The notes under the pieces: generated by a model
What the model was told of the DNA's origin: nothing
Seen by the model: only the letters and a program-made list of their open reading frames with translations
Database searches by the model: none
Shown here: piece by piece, positions 1 through 8,500 of the stretch
Layout of the letters: the number at the start of each line of letters is the position of its first letter
How positions within the stretch are numbered: position 1 is the stretch's first letter
Program-made: the position numbers and the translations under genes
Assembly (NCBI GenBank): GCA_030633185.1
Contig: DAOVTG010000052.1
Span: 1 to 12,538, forward strand
DNA length: 12,538 nt
Source: Deltaproteobacteria bacterium
GTDB lineage: Bacteria > Desulfobacterota > Anaeroferrophillalia > Anaeroferrophillales > Tharpellaceae
Direction: 5' to 3'

Positions 1-391
1 GGTTGGCATCGTTTTTTTTAAAGAATACCGATCGAAGAGTTGTTCTATTTGCTCAACTTCGACGAAAACTTTTCTGTCCTTCTTGATTGTTTCGGCTAAC
101 TGCGTGAAACTGGCTTGGGGGTTGTGGATAAATTCTACCAGTATCAAGACTGAAATTTCGGCCGGCAGTCGTTGTACAAGAGAATCTTGTACGGATAGAG
201 CTTGTCGTTGTCTGTCCGCAATACGAGGTTCCGTTATGAGTGAAACTGCTGAGGTATCCCACCGTCACAAGAAATCGGCGAACCGATGGGATAGAATATT
301 TTAGTTCCGCTGCCAGTGATTCGATCATCCAACATGGTTGCGTTGCAAAAAGGATAGAAATTTGTTTTTTGACTCTGATAATATCCGCCAT
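1..391 (-). pseudogene. Decayed winged helix-turn-helix DNA-binding gene, internally deleted/frameshifted, cut by window edge
   Basis: Two reading frames on the minus strand each look coding but are out of register. From an ATG at 391 (preceded by AAAGG) one frame gives a plausible winged-helix start: a short basic lead, the stretch QPCWMIESLAAELKYSIPSV, then RRFLVTVGYLSSFTHNGTSY, which reads as recognition helix and wing. It then turns into Thr/Ser-rich nonsense. A second frame, open from 264 to base 1, takes over near 228 with RIADRQRQALSVQDSLVQRL and a coherent helical tail that includes VLILVEFIHNPQASFTQLAE and ends in LKKTMPT at the window edge. From memory, this resembles the two ends of a family of about 200 residues in deltaproteobacteria whose central part (after a TYTHNG-W-YT-type wing) is missing here. 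I infer an internal deletion with loss of frame near 218-228. The upstream ATG at 499 would run through an inverted repeat and is less likely. The family's function is unknown to me beyond probable DNA binding. Confidence 0.6.
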
Positions 392-400
392 AACGACCTT

Positions 401-456
401 TTGATAAAGTACTGCATAAGGGGCTGTAAGTCCAGTTGAATGCAATACTTTATCAA
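401..456. repeat. 17-bp imperfect inverted repeat upstream of the winged-helix gene
   Basis: The left arm TTGATAAAGTACTGCAT (401-417) and right arm ATGCAATACTTTATCAA (440-456) are reverse complements at 16 of 17 positions, separated by 22 nt. The repeat sits 10 nt upstream of the preferred start (391) of the minus-strand winged-helix remnant, so it lies in that gene's leader or promoter. It could be an operator for the encoded regulator, an RNA hairpin in its leader, or the end of a mobile unit. The sequence alone does not decide between these. Confidence 0.6.
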
Positions 457-610
457 ATAGTGGCATAGATGGCAAGAACTTTCGTAAGCCAGCAAACATA
501 AGGGTGTTCCCTATTTCATCTGTTAATTCAACATATTAGACGTCTATTACGATTTATAACTATACTTTGCAAAACAATGCATCACTTTCTAAACATGAAC
601 AAGTATGGCA

Positions 611-632
611 CAAGTAGTTGCGTAACTACTTG
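611..632. promoter_or_regulatory. Perfect 9-bp inverted repeat, possible operator before the solute-binding/kinase unit
   Basis: CAAGTAGTT (611-619) and AACTACTTG (624-632) pair perfectly around GCGT. The repeat lies 46 nt upstream of the ATG at 679. No T-run follows, so it is unlikely to be an intrinsic terminator. Its size and position fit a dimeric regulator site or a leader hairpin for the 679-3917 gene pair. I found no convincing -35/-10 pair next to it, so the regulatory role is inference. Confidence 0.4.
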
Positions 633-678
633 AAATTGTTGAGTCCAACTGAGTTTTGGAGCCATAGGGAAATAATAT

Positions 679-1452
679 ATGAATAAATTTTTATCCGTTA
701 TATTCATCTATTTTTTGACGATCGGAATTAATTTTGTCTCTGCTGAAACGTTGAGGGTTGTCTCTATTGACTGGTGCCCACAATTGTGCCCGGAAAAAGA
801 GTATGCCGGATACGTCATAGATACTGTTAAAATAATTTTCAAGGAGAGTCCTTATGAACTTGAAATTGAGACCTATCCGTGGTCACGATCCATTAAGATG
901 GTCAGAAATGGAAGCGCGCACGCCATATTATCCCCGGCCAGAAAGGAAGCTCCAGATTTGCTCTTTCCTGAAAACGAAATTGGAATACAGAGAATGTGTT
1001 TTTTTACTAAAGCGGATTCAGAATGGAACTATTCTGGTATTGAATCTCTTGAAAATTTGAAAATTGGCATTGCGAATGATACATCCATTGAAGAATTAAA
1101 CCATTACATTGCGCTAAATAATAACCAGTTTGATTTTATGCCTTACAATGGCACATATATTCATAGAAGTCTGAAAAAACTTGATGCCGGACGGTTTGAC
1201 GCATTTTTATTTACTTACAATACGGTAATCTATGAGATGAAAACGTTAACTGTGGAGAATAAATATCGACTGGCAGGCTGTGTCTCCTCAGCAAATATAT
1301 ATATGGCTTTTACCCCTGACAAATCTCAGACTGCCAGTATACAGAGAATGATTAAATATTTTGACAAAAAAATGGGTGACCTGAAAAAAGGCTATAAAAT
1401 CGAACAGATAATGAATCGTTACGGCCTGAAAAGCTGGCAACACCCAAGATAA
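679..1452 (+). CDS. Periplasmic solute-binding protein, SBP_bac_3-like, without its own ABC transporter
   Basis: This 257-residue protein begins with a hydrophobic signal peptide (about residues 3-22, likely cleaved after VSA, leaving Glu23). The mature part starts with TLRVVSIDWCP, the first strand typical of family 3 (amino-acid-type) solute-binding proteins. It continues with YAGYVIDTVK, the conserved ETYPWSRSIKMVRNGSAHAI ligand-lobe segment and a second-lobe start LENLKIGIANDTSIEEL. The length is normal for the family. Two cysteines close together (Cys33, Cys37) could form a disulfide in the periplasm; there is no lipobox. No permease or ATPase gene is adjacent. Instead a hybrid histidine kinase follows after 20 nt, which suggests a sensory rather than transport role, although a transporter encoded elsewhere cannot be excluded. 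AGGGAA about 10 nt before the ATG is a plausible ribosome site. The ligand is unknown. The gene looks more AT-rich than the efflux operon downstream. Confidence 0.85.
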   Translation: MNKFLSVIFIYFLTIGINFVSAETLRVVSIDWCPQLCPEKEYAGYVIDTVKIIFKESPYELEIETYPWSRSIKMVRNGSAHAILSPARKEAPDLLFPENEIGIQRMCFFTKADSEWNYSGIESLENLKIGIANDTSIEELNHYIALNNNQFDFMPYNGTYIHRSLKKLDAGRFDAFLFTYNTVIYEMKTLTVENKYRLAGCVSSANIYMAFTPDKSQTASIQRMIKYFDKKMGDLKKGYKIEQIMNRYGLKSWQHPR

Positions 1453-1472
1453 ATCAGTCACGGAAATGGACA

Positions 1473-3917
1473 ATGAAGAATCAATTTAATTACAAAAAAG
1501 TTATCTCTATTCTCCAGATCACTCTGCTGGTCGTATTTTTTAGCTTTATTTTTGTTTGGGAAATCTTCAACTCTAAAAACAATATCTATGAACTCCACAG
1601 ACAGGCCGAAGTCATCTCAATTGATCTTTGGAACTTCGATACAAAAGGATCAATTGCCTATCTTAAATTAGCCTGCAGACTCAATAATTATGAACAACTT
1701 ACAGTTTTTGATCTCGACAACGAACTGTTTGCTCGGGTAAAGGGGCCTGAATACGGTCGATTTGAGCAGCTTCTAACCAGAGTGGGCCTCATGCAAAAAA
1801 CAACTCTGGAAGCCGAAATTTTCTTCAATTCAACAATTGTCGGCAAAATAGAGGCTATCAAGCGCCACGATACTATTTATGCCTACCTCTATCTACTGTT
1901 GATATTGGGACTTATCGCTTTAGCTGGACGCTATTTCCTTAAAACTCTTCAATCCCGGGATACCCTTGAACTTCGGGTACAAGAGAGAACTGAGGAGTTG
2001 CAAAGAGCCACTCAATTACTTCAGACAAGTGAAGAACGTTACCGGGAAATATACAATGCCTCCAGTGACGCAATTTTTATGCACGACGCTGAAAGCGGGA
2101 AAATCCTTGATGTCAACCAAGGAATGTTAGATATGTTTGGCTACACCTACGACGAGGCCCTTCAGATTGACGTAGGCAGTCTTAGCTCCGGGAAATTCTC
2201 CAACACATTAGAAGAAGCCCGGCGTAAAATTCAGAATGCTGTATTGCATGGCCCGCAGACCTTTGAGTGGGTGTGCAGAAAAAAAGATGGTTCGCTTTTT
2301 TGGGCCGAGGTGGTTCTCAAACACACCAAATTTAGTGGCAAACGTTATGTCATTGCTGTGAATAGGGATATCAACGTTCGTAAAAAGGCGGAAAAAAATC
2401 TGGCCACGGAAAAAGAGCAGCTTGCCGTAACTTTGCGTAGTATTGGTGATGGCGTCATTACAACCGATATATCTGAAAATATCGTGTTGATTAATAAAGT
2501 TACTGAAAAACTTACCGGTTGGAACAACAAGGAAGCTGTCGGTAGACCCTTGGTTGAAGTTTTTAATATTCTTGATGAACAGACCCGGGAAAGATGTGAA
2601 AACCCGGTAAATAGAGCACTCAGTCAGGGCCGGGTGGTCAGCCTTGATTCTGCTGTTTTAGTTGCAAAAGATGGTAGAGAACGGATTATTACAGACAGTT
2701 GCGCCCCTATTTTTGACTCGGACAGTAATATTATCGGGGTGGTTCTGGTCTTTAGGGATATTACTGATCAAATCAAAACAGAGAAGGAGCTCCTCAAGAT
2801 CAAAAAGCTTGAGTCCATCGGTGTATTGGCCGGTGGCATAGCGCATGACTTCAATAATCTTCTGACAGCAATTTTGGGCAATATAAATTTAGCCCTTTTT
2901 GACAAAGATCTAACAGACAGATCCAGAAAACTCATGTCAGAAGCAGAAAAAGCATCTCTCCGAGCGAAAGACCTGACCCAACAGCTACTGACTTTTGCTA
3001 AGGGGGGCGAACCGGTTACTGAGATGTCACCACTTGAAAATGTCATTAAAGATTCAGCAAATTTTGTCCTTCGTGGCAGCCCAGTAGCCTGTCACTTTGA
3101 GATTCCACACAATTTACGACTTGTCGATATTGACAAAGGACAGATTAGTCAGGTAATTCAAAATATTATTCTGAATGCCAGTCATGCCATGCCTGCAGGA
3201 GGGCTTATCACCGTGACTTGTGAGAATATTGACTCTGATGATATTCTCAATGTCCCAATCCCGGCTCGTGAGCTATCTGTAAAAATTTGCATTCGGGATG
3301 AGGGCATTGGGATGCCGAACAACATCGTTGAAAAAATATTTGACCCCTATTTCTCCACCAAACAGGAAGGAAACGGACTCGGACTGGCAATAACTCATTC
3401 TATCATCAGTAAGCATGGTGGTCACATTACAGTTGAGTCTCAACCTGGAGATGGAACTACTTTTACAATTTATCTTCCCTCATCTGAAAAATGCCCCGAA
3501 CTTAAACCGATATCCAGCATTGCATCTCAAACAAATTGTCGTGGCAAAATCATGATCATGGATGACGAGGAGATGATTAGATCTCTAGTTGAAAGAGCAC
3601 TCTCACGAAGCGGTTACGAAGTGGTGTTAGCTGAAGATGGGGATGAAGCGGTTCAGCTTTATCAAAAGGCAAAGGAGTCCGATGCTCCAATTGATCTCAT
3701 CATTATGGATCTGACTATCCCGGGTGGGATGGGGGGGAAGGATGCGGTAAAAGAGATTCATAAAATTGATCCGGAAGCCAAAGTTATAGTTTCAAGCGGT
3801 TACTCTAATGATCCGGTAATGGCTGATTTCGGAGAATATGGTTTTTGTGGTGCAGTGGTTAAACCATTTCAAATTCGAGAGTTTATGGAAACTGTGGGCA
3901 AAGCTATATCCAGTTAA
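1473..3917 (+). CDS. Membrane-bound hybrid sensor histidine kinase (PAS-PAS-HisKA-HATPase-REC)
   Basis: This 814-residue kinase has a first membrane segment (about residues 9-30), a compact periplasmic domain of about 100 residues, and a second membrane segment (about 135-155). A short coiled linker (LELRVQERTEELQRA) and two PAS domains follow (about 186-305, starting SEERYREIYNASSDAIFMHD, and about 316-435, starting LRSIGDGVITTDISENIVLI). The dimerisation helix carries the phospho-accepting His458 in GGIAHDFNNLLTAI. The ATP-binding domain has an N box (QNIILNASHAM), a G1 box (DEGIGMP) and a G2 box (GNGLGLAI). A C-terminal receiver domain contains the acidic pair DDEE and a predicted phospho-acceptor Asp746 (IIMDLTIPG), with the conserved Lys in VVKPF. 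All key residues are present, so it should be active. There is no HPt or DNA-binding output, so phosphate must pass to a partner encoded elsewhere. The gene starts 20 nt after the solute-binding gene, with a weak ribosome site, so co-transcription and perhaps translational dependence are likely. Confidence 0.93.
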   Translation: MKNQFNYKKVISILQITLLVVFFSFIFVWEIFNSKNNIYELHRQAEVISIDLWNFDTKGSIAYLKLACRLNNYEQLTVFDLDNELFARVKGPEYGRFEQLLTRVGLMQKTTLEAEIFFNSTIVGKIEAIKRHDTIYAYLYLLLILGLIALAGRYFLKTLQSRDTLELRVQERTEELQRATQLLQTSEERYREIYNASSDAIFMHDAESGKILDVNQGMLDMFGYTYDEALQIDVGSLSSGKFSNTLEEARRKIQNAVLHGPQTFEWVCRKKDGSLFWAEVVLKHTKFSGKRYVIAVNRDINVRKKAEKNLATEKEQLAVTLRSIGDGVITTDISENIVLINKVTEKLTGWNNKEAVGRPLVEVFNILDEQTRERCENPVNRALSQGRVVSLDSAVLVAKDGRERIITDSCAPIFDSDSNIIGVVLVFRDITDQIKTEKELLKIKKLESIGVLAGGIAHDFNNLLTAILGNINLALFDKDLTDRSRKLMSEAEKASLRAKDLTQQLLTFAKGGEPVTEMSPLENVIKDSANFVLRGSPVACHFEIPHNLRLVDIDKGQISQVIQNIILNASHAMPAGGLITVTCENIDSDDILNVPIPARELSVKICIRDEGIGMPNNIVEKIFDPYFSTKQEGNGLGLAITHSIISKHGGHITVESQPGDGTTFTIYLPSSEKCPELKPISSIASQTNCRGKIMIMDDEEMIRSLVERALSRSGYEVVLAEDGDEAVQLYQKAKESDAPIDLIIMDLTIPGGMGGKDAVKEIHKIDPEAKVIVSSGYSNDPVMADFGEYGFCGAVVKPFQIREFMETVGKAISS

Positions 3918-3973
3918 GCGTGCTTTGATTTTTCCTTTGGGGTGTGGTTTTGGTTGAACACGACCATTATTAA

Positions 3974-4237
3974 TGTTGCCTACAGCGAAACTCTTACAAG
4001 TGCCAGTCTCCCCCTGATGAAGATAATGACAATATTCCAGCGGGGAATTTTCGGGGTGACGGTTTAACCAATTTTGAAGAGTACAGCGGCATCTATTCCG
4101 AAGGGGTTTTGACCCGACTCTCACCCCAAAACAAGGATCTCTTCGTTTTCGATGATTCCACCCGTTACCACGCCGCACTATACGAGGTGCAAAAGCAGTA
4201 TGAGGCCCAGAACCTGACCCTCTGGCTGACCTGCTAG
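3974..4237 (+). pseudogene. Remnant of a secreted Asp-rich calcium-binding (EF-hand/thrombospondin-3-like) protein
   Basis: An open frame without a usable start codon runs to a TAG at 4235-4237. From 4016 it encodes DEDNDNIPAGNF followed by GDGLTNFEEYSGIY, the Asp-rich loop pattern (D-x-D-x-D plus GDGLTN-EEY) common in exported bacterial proteins with calcium-binding repeats. It continues with LSPQNKDLFVFDDS and an amphipathic helix (YEVQKQYEAQNLTLWL) before stopping. No signal peptide, ribosome site or upstream domain is present, and the frame upstream of 4000 does not look coding. I read it as the surviving piece of a larger gene lost by deletion. It could also be a very small unrecognised gene, but the missing start argues against that. 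Confidence 0.45.
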
Positions 4238-4391
4238 ACCCGGAAAAAATGAGAAGGGTTGGGTTGCCTGTATTGGTGGACAACACAGCAGCAACCGCGA
4301 TTGCTGCAAAGACGCGACTGAGGGCGGTAACTGTTTGAAACTTCTCAATGGCAGGAGCTTATCAATCTTGATCGGATTTTACTTTTCTTAC
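4238..4391. other. Non-coding remainder of the 3918-4482 gap
   Basis: This stretch separates the calcium-binding remnant from the efflux promoter. One frame (4202-4321) is open and gives a short peptide containing DPEKMRRVGLPVLVDN, which may be further debris from the same lost gene, but I recognise nothing in it. A small hairpin (4288-4307) lies here. The segment 3918-3973, just after the kinase stop, holds no clear terminator hairpin and no gene. Confidence 0.4.
4288..4307. repeat. Small perfect hairpin
   Basis: GCAGCAA (4288-4294) pairs with TTGCTGC (4301-4307) around CCGCGA. No T-run follows on the + strand, so a classical intrinsic terminator is not supported. Its role is unknown. Confidence 0.3.
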
Positions 4392-4420
4392 TTGACGAAT
4401 CAGCTGCTCTTGTGTATTCT
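4392..4420 (+). promoter_or_regulatory. Predicted sigma-70-type promoter of the efflux operon
   Basis: TTGACG (4392-4397) and TATTCT (4415-4420) match the -35 and -10 consensus at 5 of 6 and 4 of 6 positions, with the optimal 17-nt spacer. The predicted start near 4427 leaves a leader of about 55 nt before the adaptor gene at 4483. This is the only good promoter-like pair I see in the gap, and it sits directly against an operator-like palindrome. Confidence 0.55.
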
Positions 4421-4443
4421 CCCTACCTAACGTTAGTTACGGA
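4420..4443. promoter_or_regulatory. 24-bp imperfect palindrome, candidate operator for the TetR protein encoded at 9928
   Basis: The two 12-nt half-sites meet between 4431 and 4432, match at 10 of 12 positions, and share a perfect core CTAACGTTAG (4427-4436). The site begins at the last base of the predicted -10 and covers the predicted transcription start, the usual place for a TetR-family repressor site. The operon it precedes ends with a TetR-family gene, so autoregulation is the simplest reading. The link between this site and that protein is inference. Confidence 0.5.
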
Positions 4444-4482
4444 TGATTTCCCGTTGTTTTGTCACAACTTGGAGAAGAGATA

Positions 4483-5565
4483 ATGTTGAAAATATTTCAC
4501 TGCCTGATTGTACTTCTAATAACTATCGCTGGAGCCGACCAGGGCTGGACTGAAACTAAGAGTGATAAGCAAAAATCCTCGGTAACTACGACCCCGGTTA
4601 CCGCAACCTCGGTGACCCGCGCTACGGTGATTATAACCGAAGAGTCGATGGGTTGGATTGAAGCAAAAACCAACCCTAAAGTTGCTGCGGAGGTCTCCGG
4701 ACGCATCCAAAAAATTTACGTTGATACCGGCCAGATAGTCAAAGCCGGAGATACTATGGTCACAATTGACAGTGAGCAGCAGAAACTTGAAAAAGCGGCC
4801 TTACAATCGGATGTTGACCGACTTGAAGCCTTAATTGTAAACCAGAAACGTACGCTTGAACGTTACCGAAATCTTCTGGCTAAAAAATCGATCTCCCAGG
4901 AACGTTTTGATAATGCCGAAGTCAAGCTGATCACGCTTAAAGAGCAATTGGCAGGCGCTCTCTCTAGACTGGCTGACAATCGACGACGCCTGGCCAAGAC
5001 TTCTGTGTTTGCCCCGGTCGGCGGCTGGATCGAGAAAAGATTTGTCTCAGAAGGTGATTTTGTCAAGCCGGGCACCCCGCTCTTGCAGATGGTGACTGAT
5101 CATTTTTTTCGTATCGTCCTCCCTTTTCCCGAAAATGTTGCCGCCAATCTGGCCCCGGGCCTCGAAGTCAAGCTCACCTCACCGCTCAGCCACAACCGGA
5201 TAATCGAAGCCAAAATTGATCAAATAAGACCGGCCGTAAACATCTACAGCCGGGCTCTTGAAGTTATTATCTATCTTGAAAATCCCGGAGCTTGGCGGCC
5301 CGGTGGCACGATCAACGGCACCGTTATTATCGATCGACATGAAAACGGTATTCTGGTTCCAATCAGGGCGATTGTCAGACGCCCGGCCGGAGAGGTTATC
5401 TATCAAATCGAAAACCAGGTTGCCCGCCAACGTCAGGTAGTTACCGGCCAGCGCCAGGGGAATCTGATTGAGATTATCAGCGGTCTCAAAGGTGATGAGA
5501 GAATCATTGTCGACGGCGCCGGATTTCTTACCGATGGCGCCGCAGTTATGGAGAAACAACGATGA
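4483..5565 (+). CDS. RND efflux periplasmic adaptor (membrane fusion protein)
   Basis: This protein joins the inner-membrane RND pump to the outer-membrane channel. I chose the ATG at 4483 because GGAG at 4471-4474 sits 8 nt before it; the in-frame TTG at 4459 lacks such support and would spoil the signal peptide. The 360-residue product starts with a hydrophobic signal (about residues 2-20) without a lipobox cysteine. The two halves of the lipoyl-like domain are clear: VAAEVSGRIQKIYVDTGQIV with KAGDTMVTID (about residues 64-96), and FAPVGGWIEKRFVSEGDFVK with PGTPLLQM (about 172-205). Between them lies an alpha-helical hairpin rich in Glu, Leu, Arg and Lys (about 99-160) that would contact the TolC-like partner. 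The beta-barrel and membrane-proximal domains follow, including GILVPIRAIVRR. It overlaps the pump gene by 4 nt (ATGA), so translation is probably coupled. Confidence 0.92.
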   Translation: MLKIFHCLIVLLITIAGADQGWTETKSDKQKSSVTTTPVTATSVTRATVIITEESMGWIEAKTNPKVAAEVSGRIQKIYVDTGQIVKAGDTMVTIDSEQQKLEKAALQSDVDRLEALIVNQKRTLERYRNLLAKKSISQERFDNAEVKLITLKEQLAGALSRLADNRRRLAKTSVFAPVGGWIEKRFVSEGDFVKPGTPLLQMVTDHFFRIVLPFPENVAANLAPGLEVKLTSPLSHNRIIEAKIDQIRPAVNIYSRALEVIIYLENPGAWRPGGTINGTVIIDRHENGILVPIRAIVRRPAGEVIYQIENQVARQRQVVTGQRQGNLIEIISGLKGDERIIVDGAGFLTDGAAVMEKQR

Positions 5566-8500
5566 GTCTGCCTGAACTCTCCATAAAACAGCATGTCCTG
5601 GCAATTATGCTGAGTGCGCTCATCATCCTTTTTGGCCTGGTCAGCTATAACCGAATCGGGGTTGACGAGTTCCCGGAGATCGATTTCCCGATGATCTCGA
5701 TCACGACCACCATGATCGGGGCCGATCCGGATATTATTGATACGACGGTCACCAATGTCATTGAAACTTCTGTAAACTCAACCCCCGGTATTGAACACAT
5801 TATCTCACGCTCGGCTCCCGGGATTTCCGTAGTCATCGTAAAGCTGAAACTGAGCCGTGATGTCGATGTCGCTTTTAACGAAGTCCAAGCCAAAGTCAAT
5901 CAAGCCTTGCGTGATCTGCCCAGGGAAGCCGATCCACCGGTGGTGGCCAAGATCGAGATTGGGGCCGAGCCGGTAATGTGGCTGAGCTTATCCGGCGATC
6001 GTACTTTACAGCAACTTAACCAGTACGCCCGAAATATAGTTAAAAAGCGGCTGGAATCGATTGAGGGGGTCGGCGAAGTCAAACTTGGCGGAAAACGTGA
6101 GCGCACGATTCGGGTCAATCTTCAACCGGAAGCCATGGCCGGTCTCTCAATTACCATCGGCGATGTCATCCGATCCTTCCAGACCAACCATATTCAACTG
6201 CCGGGCGGCTATCTGGTTGGAGGCCTGACCGAAGATCTGATCAAACTCAATCTTGAATTTCATAATGTCCGAGAGATTGAAGACCTGATTATTGCCCATC
6301 GGGGCGAGGCCGCTATCCGTTTAAAACAGATTGCTACGGTCGTCGACGGCCTCGAAGACAACCGCAAGCTGGCCCGCTATAACGACCAGCCTTGTGTCAG
6401 TCTCGGCATTGTCAAAGTCACCGGATCAAACACCGTCGCCATTGTTGATGCTATAAAAGAGAAACTGGAACGCGAAATCACCCCCCAGCTACCTCCGGGA
6501 CTACGCATTGAAATTGCCTCGAATAACGGCGATTTTATCGAAGAATCGGTGGCCGCCTTAAAAGATCATATTCTTCTCGGGACTCTATTTGCGGCCCTGG
6601 TTGTTTTTATTTTTCTCAAATCATTTCGCTCCACTCTGATCATCTCCACGGCGATTCCGATCTCCCTGCTGGGGGCGGTTATGGTGATGTATTTTGGTGG
6701 TTTTACGTTTAACAAAATGACCCTGCTGGCCCTGCTCCTGCTAATCGGTGTAGTCGTCGATGACGCCATTGTCGTTTTAGAAAATATTTTCCGCTTTCGC
6801 GAAAAATATCCGGATATGGATCCCCACCAGGCAGCCCTGGAAGGCACCAACCAGGTCGTCTTTCCGGTTCTCGCCGCAACCTTCTCCCTGGCCTGTATTT
6901 TTGCCCCGGTGATCTTCATGGGCGGTATAATCGGCCGCTTTTTTACGGCTTTTGCGGTGGTTGTGACGGTTGGCGTTATCACCTCCCTGTTTATCTCCAT
7001 CAGCCTTACACCGATGCTCTGCTCTCGTTTTTTAAGTGCTAAACCAAAAACTGGCAGGCTCTACACCATCTGGGAGTCCGGTTTTCAGGCTATGGAAAAA
7101 CTCTATCGAGTCTCTTTAGGGTTTACCTTACGTTTTCGCTGGTCCATGATTATCCTTACCGGCATCATGGTCTGGGTGTTTTTGCCTCTGGTCGGCCAAC
7201 TCGGCAAAAGTTTTATGCCGCCTGAAGATAAGGGCCATTTTATAATCACGCTGAAAACTCCATTGGGCTCATCCATCAACTATACTAACGACCGCCTGGC
7301 CGCAATCGAGAAGGTCTTAAAATCTCATTCCGAAATTGCCTCCTATCTCTCTTCGATCGGCAGCGATGCCACCGGTCAGGTATCCAGGGGGGAGATCTCC
7401 GTACGTTTGACTCCGCTTTCCGAGCGCACCCTGAAACAATATGATCTAATTCCTATTTTAAGAAAAGAGCTGGCCGAGATCCCCGGGGTTCTGGCCTTCC
7501 CGGCCCCGGTTTCCGTGATCGGCGGTATGCGGGGAGAACCTTTGCAGTTTAATCTGACCGGACCGGAATTGGGCCAAGTCGCGAAACTGGCCCATGAATT
7601 AAACAAAAAATTGTCTACGGAACCAGGTCTGGGCCGGGTCGACCTCGACCTACAACTCGATCTGCCCCAGGTCAAACTTATTATCGACCGCACCCGGGTG
7701 GCTGATCTGGAACTTAACGCTCTTGATGTGGCAATGGCGGTTAATGCTTTAGCCGGTGGTCTCGATGTGGCAAAATATAATGATGAGCCCGGTGATGGCG
7801 AACGCTATGACATCCGCTTGAAAGCTACGCCCGGAAAAATCACCAAACCCCAGGATTTACGCCGAATTTATCTGAGGACCAGGGGCGGCAAACTGGTTCG
7901 ACTCGATACCGTAGCCCATTTTAAAGAGATCCTGGGACCGGCGGTTATTACCCGCTACGACATGCAATATGCGGCTGAATTTTTTGCCACCCCGGAAGAC
8001 GCTCTGGGCACGGCCGTCAACACAGTAATGGCGGCCGCCAAGGATCTGCTGCCATTGGGCTATAATGTTAAAATGACAGGCCGGGCGGAAGAGTTTGGTA
8101 AAACCGTCCACTATATCAGTTTCACGTTTATTATGGCTATTATCCTGGTTTATATGGTGTTGGCCAGCCAATTTAACTCGTTCATTCAACCTCTGGTCAT
8201 CATGGTCGCCCAACCCTTAGCGATTGTCGGCGGCATCGGCGGTTTATGGCTCTTTGGCCATGGCTTAAATATTTTTTCCATGGTCGGGCTGGTATTGCTT
8301 ATGGGATTGGTGACTAAAAACTCGATTCTTTTAGTTGATCTTACCAACCAGCTCCGAACCGAAGGCAAAGGCATTGACGCGGCTTTAGAAGAGGCCTGTC
8401 CGATCAGACTGCGACCGGTACTGATGACCGCCTTTACACTTATCCTGGGCATGTTACCGGCCGCTTTAGGCTACGGTGCCGGAGCCGACACCAACGGCCC

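Noticed and set aside
537..546. Palindrome TAGACGTCTA
   Set aside because: It is exact, but only 10 bp in AT-rich DNA, with no arm extension and no promoter elements next to it. Too weak to call as an operator.
3792..4286. Minus-strand open frame of 164 codons across the kinase end and the gap
   Set aside because: It overlaps the conserved receiver domain of the kinase, its product is low-complexity and Arg/Gly/Ser-biased, and there is no ribosome site. The + strand remnant explains the region better.
4424..4438. Integron attC-like core (ACCTAAC next to GTTAGTT)
   Set aside because: The two halves are adjacent instead of separated by the usual long imperfect stem, there is no integrase, and the site is better explained as an operator palindrome.
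4459..4482. TTG start for the adaptor gene, giving a longer N-terminus
   Set aside because: It has no ribosome site and puts acidic residues before the signal peptide, while the ATG at 4483 has GGAG at good spacing.
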